Assembly (NCBI GenBank): GCA_037176885.1
Contig: JAWWNJ010000005.1
Coordinates: 2,728,001-2,792,000 of the forward strand
From: Favolaschia claudopus
Taxonomy: Eukaryota; Basidiomycota; Agaricomycetes; Agaricales; Mycenaceae
Reading direction: 5' to 3'
DNA length: 64,000 nucleotides
Below, in pieces: positions 55,637 through 64,000 of the stretch (positions within the stretch are counted from its first letter, which is position 1; every line of letters begins with the position of its first letter). A program made the position numbers and the translations under genes. The notes beneath the pieces are model-generated. The model saw only the letters and a list, made by a program, of their open reading frames with translations. It searched no databases and was not told where the DNA came from.

Positions 55637-56997
55637 TTAAACGCAAAGCAGAGGATTGACAGCCATTACTGTGCAGTTTCGACGTTAGCATTACAAAATT
55701 CCATGAAAGACGACGAAGCTGACCTTGACCAAAATAAAACACATGCGCTGCGTTAATGCCCGTAGATACTAGATTTCGCCGAAGATTAGACGTATATGTG
55801 CAAAGCGTAACAGGCGGCGTACAAATTGAGTCACTGCACGAAGAATCTTCCTCTCCGGAGCACTTCTTCACTGTAGTTGCAGGGTCAGTGAGGAGACCGG
55901 GGTCGGAGAATTGCCAGTATTCGGTGGAGCTAGGAAAAATGAGGTTAGTTCAATAATTTCAGGACACAGAGATGGGAAGCTTACTGGTGCTGGTATCCAA
56001 GGAATTGAGGAATCAGAGTAGGTACCCCGTCTGTACCTTGCCATTAGAGATGAGACAAATCAATGAAAAAATTAACATGCCAAAGGTGTGTACGGCTGGA
56101 AGCAAGTAAGATATAATGAAATCCATTGGAAACCTCATTGGAGACGTACCACGGAAGATGTTGTTGACGCCAACAGTCTTTTCCACGAATGCAGCCCACT
56201 GCTTATCGCCAGTTCGCGGTTGTCCTGAAATATCGAGTTCAGCCGTCTGATTCTATTCGGGACGCAGGAGAAAGAATTACCGAAAGTGTACAGCTTCATA
56301 GAAACCTGGGGAAGAGCAGTCTTGATGGAAACTGCCCCGAGAGCAGCGAGGGCGCCCCCCAAGCTGTGACCTAACATATGAAACATCAGAGTTTGTGCGT
56401 AGAATCGCGGCAAGAATTCCGAACCTGTCACGACAACGGAGTAGCTCGGGAATTTCGAGGCTTGGCTCTTGACCGTAGAGAGCACGACGTTGGCAACGTC
56501 GTTGTAGGCGGCAAGGAAACCGGCATGGACGTTGAAGGACTGGGCAATTCCGGGAGACGTGAAGGGTACCAGGAAAAGGTTGACATCTTTGGAAAGATAG
56601 TTATAAGTATTGAGAGAAGAGGCGGAAAGTCGACACACCAGTCGCTGCATCCGCCAAGCTGAACGAACCACGGAAGGACACGACGATTTCCTTCCGAGTG
56701 TCATCCCTCGCGATAAACCCTTGCGTATTTCCGACCGAAAACTGGGAGCAAAAATTGTTCATCAGCCGACTCGAAACACGGAATTCAATTCGGAGAGCAA
56801 CACACCGACTGCACGAGAGTATTCCCGAGGGGGCTCACGCACAGCAATTGGTACGACGCGGACGAGTACTTCGTATACCGCACGAGGTCGTCGTACACCG
56901 AAGACGAGACATCGCGTTCAGTAACCGCCACAGGAGACGCGAAGGTCGAGGAAAGCAGGCCAAGGAGAACGAGGCTGATCGATGCGAAAGCTTTCAT
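55637..56997 (-). CDS. Secreted class 3 lipase
   Basis: About seven exons, start ATG 56997, end TAA 55637. A signal peptide (MKAFASISLVLLGLLSSTFA) is followed by YDDLVRYTKYSSASYQLLC, typical of fungal lipases related to the Thermomyces/Rhizomucor type. IVVSFRGS gives the oxyanion region. The nucleophile elbow GHSLGGALA is completed across an intron. LYTFGQPRTGD, then ADGVPTLIPQ (candidate catalytic Asp) and GINAAHVFYFGQ (catalytic His) complete the triad. Cysteines in the CSGEEDSSCSDSIC region may form a disulphide. It should hydrolyse triacylglycerols or related esters outside the cell. All exons I followed keep the frame. Confidence 0.88.
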
Positions 56998-58079
56998 CGT
57001 GTCGAGAGGCTACGCTGGACCAAGTGGGACTCCGGGAGGACGAGCTCAAGCCGTAGGTCGTCCTGACCACGACATCCGCCTTTTGTATGTTTCCCGGCCA
57101 TACGCTTAGGCATGGTTTCACGGTCATGAGTTGCGATAAAACCCACTGAGAGGCAAAGGCTGTCAGCAGAAATGAGTGGCCACGGAGGTCAGCAGCTCAG
57201 GGACGGAGATCTGCTGGTAGAAAATCTGTCAAATATCTGATGCTTCATTTGTTCGAAACCGGAGATGCGGGCCATGGCGAGGCATGTCGTCAGTAATCGT
57301 CGAGAGAGCACATGTAGATTCACGGAGGAGTTGATCCGTTGGGTTCTTTCCCGGGATGCGGAGGTGGGGAAATGTGGGGAACTGGGGCTCCCGCGACGGA
57401 ATAAAGTCAAAAATCTGAGTCGTTCCAATGGGTATGTAGGTTGATGTAGACTTTCAGGTTAGCCCAAGAATTCCTAGGCGGCAGCCTGCGCGTTGGCACA
57501 GCGATCATCGTAATGGGCAAGCGACGTTCGTAACTTTTCCAGGTTATCCGTGCGAAGTCCGAGCGCACTGTGACTGAGCTATGTATTAATGTAAGCCGGG
57601 GACATCATGATAGATCCGTGGAAAGAGTCTTGATCAGGTAAGCCAACTTGAAAACTTGAATGTTGAGATGTATACATGGCCAGTGTACAAGAAGACCAGA
57701 GAAGACCGGTACTACTTACTAGTAGTAGAAATTTGTTTGCCGGCCGACGTTTCTCTTTGTTTACCCGCGACGCGACTTCAACGCAGCGAATTTTTGTTCC
57801 TTGTCATCGCTGACCATTGAACTAGCATGGAAGCCCAGCAGCGTGAGCTCGAGAGATCGAGAGCAGCCTTTCTCAGATTTATTCTGGGTTTTCTCTCTGC
57901 CTGACGAGACTTGCCAGGACATAAGTATGTTGTCGGTCTGACAATTTTTGTATCGCAGTTGGCTGTCCCAATTGTTTAGTCGAGCTTTCTGTGAGGACCA
58001 CTCCAAAAAAAGTGCACGCGGGGAATAATAATAAAAACAACAGTTTAAATGAGTATGGTTACGGACGAAGAAATTTTGT
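56998..58079. other. Promoter region of the lipase gene
   Basis: Non-coding between the lipase start and the 3' end of the alpha-glucosidase gene. Short frames show no family pattern. No transposon ends were noticed. Confidence 0.45.
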
Positions 58080-61000
58080 TCACTTCCACGCAATTGTGGT
58101 ATCCTTATTCAGATCCACGCTCAAACCCGTCAACACCACCTTCTGCTGCTTGCTTGCATACGTGAAGCCCTTAACAGCTTTTCCCCCAACGGAAACCGAC
58201 GAAGGCTTCGTAGCCACACCCAAAACCGTCACCTCCGCAAGCTTCTGAGCAACATGGAACTTGCCCTTGCTCGTAATCTTCACGCTGTTCTTGCTTGCAG
58301 TGACGGTGACAGTGGTGCTGGGACCCGGTGGATCCGAAACACCATCGTCGAGGTAAGTAGCGCCAAATGCGTGCCCGTTTCCGGACTGTGTGACAAGAAG
58401 CGAGAAAGGATCTTGGCGAGTCTCTTCGACAGTATAGCCGGGCTTCTGGTGCAACAAGAGGGCAGCTCCATCCCGGACATGAACGTTGATATGACCCAGC
58501 GGCGCCTCCAGCGTAGTGTTGCCCGTAGTTGAGGCATTCACGACATCGTGCGTATACCAGTCGCGCCAAATCGTCTTTCCAGCGCCGGGAAAGATTGCTT
58601 AAAGAGACCAACAATCAGAAATGCCGCGTTCAATGGGAAAGAACGGAAACAGAACATACCATCAACAGTGGAGACATTAGGAGTCAAAACAGGCGTAACG
58701 AGAATATCCCGTCCAACCAAGAATTGCCGATCGAGAGCAAAAAGCTCCGGTTGGTTGGGGAACTCCCAGAACAAGGCGCGGACCGGGGGTGTCCCGTGCA
58801 GTGAAGCATTGGCGAATAGAGAATACTTCGAACGATAAAACATCAGCGGCATTTTACTTGTATTGGACATACTCACCCAGTAGGGTAACATCGCATATCG
58901 AACCGCGATAGCCGTGCGGGAAGCATTAGCAACGCTATCCCAAACATACGGCTCTTGCGAAATTGCGCCCTTGATATTATGATTGCGATAGAACGGTGTG
59001 AATGCAGCGAGTTGCATCCAACGGTTGCACAGCTCCTCGTCTGTGTTGTCGTTGAAACCGCAAGTGTCCGCGCCGACGAAGGGAATCTGGAATATCTGGT
59101 GCTGCAGTACACCTTGAATCGAATAATACATGTATTCCCATCTGGAAAAGTTGTCCCCGAGCTGGATGAGAGATAAACTTTGTATGATGCGAGAAATGAA
59201 ATAACTGGATGACGAACCCAATGTGCGGCCCATTTTCCGGCAGATGCGAAAGCAGAACGACTGATGATAAACGGACGTTGTCCCGGGAGGATGGCCTTGA
59301 GTGCCTTGTGTGTCGCCTCCGCTTCCATTAATCCCCACCTGCGCCGTGATTAGTCGCATAAATCGAAGCAAAAAAATTAGCGACATACAAACTATGCACA
59401 TCAAGTTCGGCGTATCCACCGTGATGGGTCGCGTTGGTAGCCAAGGCGTGATTCGATAGGCGGCCATTCGCTGTCATTCACGTTTCATTTGAGCCAAACA
59501 ACCGATGATAAGTAACGAACCGTTGTGAATGGCATACGGCGGTGTGTTGAGGTCTACGCCGGTTTGATTGCCCGCACCGATACCGCGGGTGACGAGTGGA
59601 GAGGACACCTCAGCGGCCCCGTAACTCAACGTGCCGTTGACGGTTATGTTACCGCTTGGACCAGAGATTGTGGCATTATAACCCTCGGGATATACTGTAA
59701 GTATATTGCCCGGCTCGCCGGGAAGAATGAATGGTGCTGCAAGTGACTTTGTGAGCACGACGAAAGCTCGAAATTCAAGGTACTGAAAGAGGGACTTACT
59801 GGAGGTGTTGCTGATATCGATTCCAGTGCCGCTATTGTTCAACGAATGAGCAAGTTCAAAACCAATACGGTGATCGACGCACCAGGAGCCATCACAGAAC
59901 GAACTTGCTTCGTTCATGTCGAGCCAGATTCCTGAATAAAAAGATAAGAGACGGAAAATCAAATAAGTTGAGACGGAGTACGCACCGCTAAATTCAACAC
60001 CCAAGGCAGACCAATTCTTCAACGCCTCTGTCCACCAGCCGAGCGCGTTCGGCGCAAACCAGTCAGGGAAAACCTTTGCAATCGTCAGGATCCATGCAAG
60101 CGATTGTACAAAGAACAATTCACCGTGTATCCGGGCCATACTTGACCGACATATTCGGTACCGTCAGGATTCTTGATGAAGACATCACTGCGAGAGAGTC
60201 AACTCAAGCAAAAATCTCGATGGAGAAAAGTTGACGTACAGGTCGGTACCCTTGCTGTAAGGATTGTACTAGGGAATGTGAATATTTTCAAGGAAATTCA
60301 AATGCGGAGAACACGCACAATATCTGTGCTATTGATTTCCTTCGGAATAGCCGCATCGACGATAGGAACGTCTGAAAAACCATAAGCAAGCCATCTTTGA
60401 AATGCAACGCAAATAATTCACAATGCTGATGATTCTTGCGCTACAAATAGAACATCGTTCATCAGACTTCAAATTCGTTCATTCAAGGGTAAAAATCGAC
60501 ACACCAAATCCTGAATCCACTCCCGCATCTCGTCCGGCGCGAAGCTGACAGGGTCAGCAGTAAAATCGCGGAAAGCATGGTACAAGTCGATATCATTCCA
60601 CATCGTCTCAAGCGGGATATCCGCCGCACGCATCCTAGCCACGACGTCCTTCACCGTCGCGAGATTTGGATATCCCCAGCGGCAGAGGTGGAACCCGAAG
60701 CCCCAGTACGGCTGCCATGTCGGTGTACCCACGATGGCGGAATATTGCTCGATGACAGACTGCGGTGTCGGGCCGGCGAGGAAGTAGAAGTCAAGCGTGC
60801 CGCCGATGAGACGGTACTCGATGAGAGAGACGTTCGAGCCGGGGGGCGTGAGGAGCATGATGTCTGCGCCGGCGGGGCTAAGTGTGATGTGTGAGGGACC
60901 GAAAAGGCTGATCAACTCGTGAAGTGCAGCACAAAACTCACTTGAGCAGGAAGACACCGTGTGATTGCGAAGTACTGGTTGTGGAATTGAAGCGGTGTTC

Positions 61001-62060
61001 CATGTAGATTGGATGAACGCCGTAGCTGCATGGTGTCAGACTGATGCACGAAAGCAGACTAAGGACGCGCTTACATATTTTCGTTAACCGGGTCGGCAAT
61101 GTCGCGTGCTGTGACAAAATCTTTCTCAGTGCATATCCGCAAGCGAAACAAAGCAAGCTACCCCAGTCATTTTGGATCGTGCCGACACCACCGTCAGTAC
61201 CAATATCGCGTCGAATTCCACTGCTTGCCACAACTTCTCCCAGGCCGTAAATATTCGCGCCCAACGGCAAGGCAGACGCGAGCTAAGTGAAAAGTGTAAG
61301 GATTACGTTCGCAGAGAAGTGTACGGCGCGTCTTACCTGAAGGTACTGGTTTTCAAAAATCAACGGAAACCCATCCAACGCCGTCGAATTGTCGCTCGGA
61401 ATGACCGGCGCAATAGGAGTGGGAGGTAAGGAGGATATCCGAGTATCGAAAAGCGGAGTCGAGTGAGGCGCCGAACGCCGTGTGATCCAAAAAGCGAAGG
61501 GGTTGGCATCGTAGTTGAAGACAAGGTCAGAATTTTTGGCGTTTGTTGAACCGGACGCCTTGGGACGCGCGAAAACGGATTCTGGAACGGTAAACTGAGA
61601 ATTGGCCGTATCAAATATGTTAACATGAAGTCTGAGGATGCATCTTGAGCTCATCGCTCAGCCGTCACGAAAGGCGTGCTCACCGCGTTTCCGTCTCATA
61701 AGTGACTTGAATGGTCAAGTTGGCCACATCAGTACCAAAAACGTTACACGCAGGACCTGCGAGATTCAATTTGGCTGTCAAGCCGTTTTTGTTCTGCGAC
61801 AACGAGTGCAAGGAGTATCCGGGACATGGGCCGTTTGCAGTGGAGTTGACCGCTTCGTTCACGACCTGGTGAGTTGAGTCCATTTCAGTGGTTATCTTGA
61901 AGACATGGACGTCGCGATTGATTACCTATAAACTGTGTCAAAAGGGATACTTGGATGGGACAATGATCAGCTGTACCTCTTCCGAAGGAGCATTGAGGCC
62001 ATTCCCCAGCGCACTGCCCGCAAGGAGCAGCGCTGCGCTGACGAGACGTGGGTGAAGCAT
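58080..62060 (-). CDS. Secreted GH31 alpha-glucosidase
   Basis: A minus-strand gene with over ten introns, start ATG 62060, end near 58080. The signal peptide is [19 protein letters not shown]. The N-terminal beta domain includes ANIYGLGEV and [12 protein letters not shown]. The catalytic barrel has [21 protein letters not shown], the nucleophile in [11 protein letters not shown] (near 59920), [20 protein letters not shown] followed after a splice by [10 protein letters not shown] with the acid/base Asp, and [20 protein letters not shown]. The C-terminal beta domains follow from DWYTHDVV. Many Asn-X-Ser/Thr sites are consistent with secretion. The enzyme releases glucose from maltose and starch oligomers. 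The gene appears complete. Exact exon borders are only partly verified. Confidence 0.9.
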
Positions 62061-62664
62061 TGTGGGAGAGGCCGCGACGAGAGCTGACGACACTCTCCGC
62101 CTTTTAAAATGCATACTGCATACGGCATGGAGCGAGACGTTTCATACTGACGCGAATTCGAAGACTCCGAAGTGGTCAGGTGGTGATCAACGCAATTTTT
62201 GATGAAAAGGCTATAGAATAATGAGAGGATTGTGTTTGGAAGAACGGAGAATTGCCATGGGCGGGTCGAATCGTACTAGATTCGCCGGCACAACAAGGAA
62301 GAGAAGGAGAGGGATTTCAACAGTCTCACGGACGGCGTTTGCCGCCAAAGTGACCACAACAATGTCCAAACAAAGTCAGTCTCGTCACTCACAGCCGAAG
62401 ACGACCACCTCAGCGCTCACTCGCTCACTCACTCAACTCCACCTCATCCACCCCCGCCCGCCAACCACTCGCCACGTCGCCTATCACGCCATCCACGACG
62501 TCCCGCCCTCTTGTCGACATCTACACCATGTCACTCAGACCCCGTCGCCTCCTCCTCCTTCCCCTCGTCAACACCGCCCTCAAGCCGACCTCCAATCTCT
62601 GCCTACGCAGCTCTAACTCCGACACTCCACACCGACTCGCTTGCGGCAAGCATACGGCGCCCTC
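62061..62664. other. Upstream of the alpha-glucosidase gene; unassigned Ser/Pro-rich frames
   Basis: 62061-62220 is the likely promoter of the GH31 gene. From 62340 on the plus strand Ser/Thr/Pro-rich stretches (TPARQPLATSPITPST, then SSTPPSSRPPISAYAA) appear successively in different frames. They may be a frameshifted leader of the small gene at 62665, or chance. Confidence 0.35.
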
Positions 62665-62906
62665 ATGTCTCTCCCTTCTCGCCGCCGACCCACCCTCAAG
62701 AACCTTGCCCGTTCCACTTCCCACCACCGGTCCCTCACCGACGTACGCCTCGCTCTTTTCGTCGGTATCCTTACTAACTACTTTTCGTTTTCTAGCGCGA
62801 CCCCTTCACGGTCCGCTCGCGCTTTCACAACCCACCGCACCCTTTCGTTAATGCCGCCAAGAGCACAAACAACGGCAGCGCTGCGACCGATTACGATGAG
62901 GAATGA
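62665..62906 (+). CDS. Possible small spliced gene, unknown function
   Basis: Exons 62665-62742 and 62796-62906 join in phase to about 62 residues: MSLPSRRRPTLKNLARSTSH, then RDPFTVRSRFHNPPHPFVNA, ending TDYDEE. The 53-nt intron has GTACGC, a perfect TACTAAC branch site and TCTAG, which is why I list it. It may be the end of a longer gene whose upstream part is frameshifted. No family is recognised. Confidence 0.35.
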
Positions 62907-63110
62907 GATGCGAAGGGTGAGGAAGAATTCGGGAGCGTTGGTGCGGCGTCGGCGACGCGAAGGTGCGTCGCCCCTTCTTTTTCACTCATTCTTACTGACT
63001 TGTGTCGTTTTTCCTCCAGCTGCCGACACCCTCTCTCCACATCCGCACCCGCGGAGACCCGCCGTTTCGTCCACCGGCGCCGCGTCCCGATCTACATACC
63101 TAAACACAAG

Positions 63111-63466
63111 CCGTAGTACCGACACCCTCGCTACCCGGCATCCCCACCTCGCCGAGCCCACCCGCTCCGTCGTATCCGTCTCGGCGCCGCCCTGAAACAA
63201 CACCACGGAACGCCGTCTCACGGCGCGAATGCACATAGCGCGCGCTTGATCCCGCTCTCACCGCCGACTCTGTCAAGAACAAGTGTAAGTTCGTATCCAA
63301 ATGAAATGGAAACGGAATATTGACTGGCCTTGTTCTTGACAGCATGGCACCGCGCACAAGTACTGCCAATACCCCGCTACTCCGGCATCCCGCCTCCTCA
63401 AACCCACCCGCTCCGTCCCATCCGTCTCGGCGCCGCCCTGATACGACACCGCCTCGACTCGGCGGC
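63111..63466. repeat. Degenerate tandem repeat, unit about 247 bp
   Basis: 63111-63215 and 63358-63466 share CCACCCGCTCCGTC, CCGTCTCGGCGCCGCCCTGA and CCGGCATCCC in the same order. The spacer contains the inverted repeat described separately. Confidence 0.6.
63270..63342. repeat. Perfect 14-bp inverted repeat
   Basis: CTGTCAAGAACAAG (63270-63283) and CTTGTTCTTGACAG (63329-63342) are exact reverse complements with a 45-bp loop. The arms overlap a plausible intron donor (GTAAGT at 63285) and acceptor (GACAG at 63338-63342). Confidence 0.75.
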
Positions 63467-63469
63467 GTC

Positions 63470-64000
63470 CACTCCAACCAAAATACGCCGCGCCACGTTC
63501 CGTCGACTCTGTCTTGGCGTCAAAAATGAAGGTGAGTTTCGTCGTCTTGTAAGAAAAATGGAATGTTTCACTTACTTCGGTTTGACAGTGCTGGTGTCAA
63601 CGCAGCGCTGGCCGCCGCACGAAGCTGGCAGCGGAGTCGGCGCGACCAAATCAAGGGGTGGAGCGGGGTGTTGAAATCGGGGGTGGAATAGGTAGGTACG
63701 GGTATGCTGCGTTCGCTCGTAAATACCGAGTGGTTTTTTGTTCGTAAGTAGCAAAATAAATCGGTTTCATCTTGAATATCGTCAGCATCGTGAACTGGAG
63801 GAAAACAAAACAAGAAAGGGACTTACTGGTAGCAAAGAATAAGAGAAATTGAGGGGAAAGAAAGCTAGAAGACGAAATAAGTCAGAGTGAAGTGAAATGA
63901 AGGGATTTGAATGAAGTGCATACCTTGTTTTGAACGGAGTTGCGGCACGTCGATTCGAAGTCGAGGCCGCAAATCGAAACAAGTTAGCTGTACATGTAAT
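63470..64000. other. Unassigned right end of the window
   Basis: Short frames only. Purine-rich 63790-63910 could be the complement of a promoter or leader for a gene beyond the edge. Nothing further is supported. Confidence 0.35.

Noticed and set aside
1..64000. CRISPR array, bacterial operon features or ribosomal RNA
   Set aside because: No regularly spaced direct repeats, no Shine-Dalgarno pattern and no rRNA-like sequence were seen; the intron-rich genes mark it as eukaryotic.

Overview
The window looks like nuclear DNA of a mushroom-forming basidiomycete (Agaricomycetes; the exact genus is my guess at most). The reasons are short phase-consistent GT-AG introns of about 50-60 nt in almost every gene, several F-box proteins of the basidiomycete type, Ran1/Vhs1-like kinases, a glycine-rich protein with a ubiquitin-like domain, and dispersed DNA transposons. 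It is gene-moderate, repeat-rich and full of local duplications.

Layout. 1-6.9 kb: a multi-exon DDE-type transposase gene (minus strand) between two direct repeats of at least 336 bp that I read as identical. 7.3-9.0 kb: an F-box gene. 10-23.3 kb: a large inverted duplication. Two convergent copies of a long EF-hand/ZZ-zinc-finger protein gene flank a monothiol glutaredoxin (Grx3/4-like) gene. The left copy reads open; the right copy carries a transposon insertion in exon 1 and a frameshift near its ZZ region. 22.6-23.9 kb: two non-autonomous DNA transposons with clear terminal inverted repeats and target duplications. 24.3-33.3 kb: a Ser/Pro-rich hypothetical gene and a kinase gene, preceded by a decayed copy of both. 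30.8-51.4 kb: a dispersed cluster of four Ran1-like Ser/Thr kinases (A-D). All have the same intron at the APE motif, and all share one promoter module: a GAGACT/AGTCTC palindrome just upstream of a TATA-like box. Between them lie two F-box genes, a glycine-rich ubiquitin-like-fold gene and duplicated debris. 53-55.2 kb: two convergent isochorismatase-like hydrolases. 55.6-57.0 kb: a secreted class 3 lipase. 58.1-62.1 kb: a secreted GH31 alpha-glucosidase. 62.1-64 kb: mostly unassigned, with one possible small spliced gene and a degenerate repeat.

How the parts relate. The right end (lipase, alpha-glucosidase) is ordinary secreted catabolism. The rest is a fast-changing accessory region. Kinases, F-box proteins, the EF-hand/ZZ family and the ubiquitin-like protein are all expanded or duplicated, and mobile elements have broken some copies. 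The most interesting candidate system is the kinase family with its conserved cis-regulatory palindrome, hypervariable Ser insert inside the N-lobe and conserved basic C-tail. The EF-hand/ZZ inverted pair comes second. No function has been shown for either; that part is inference.
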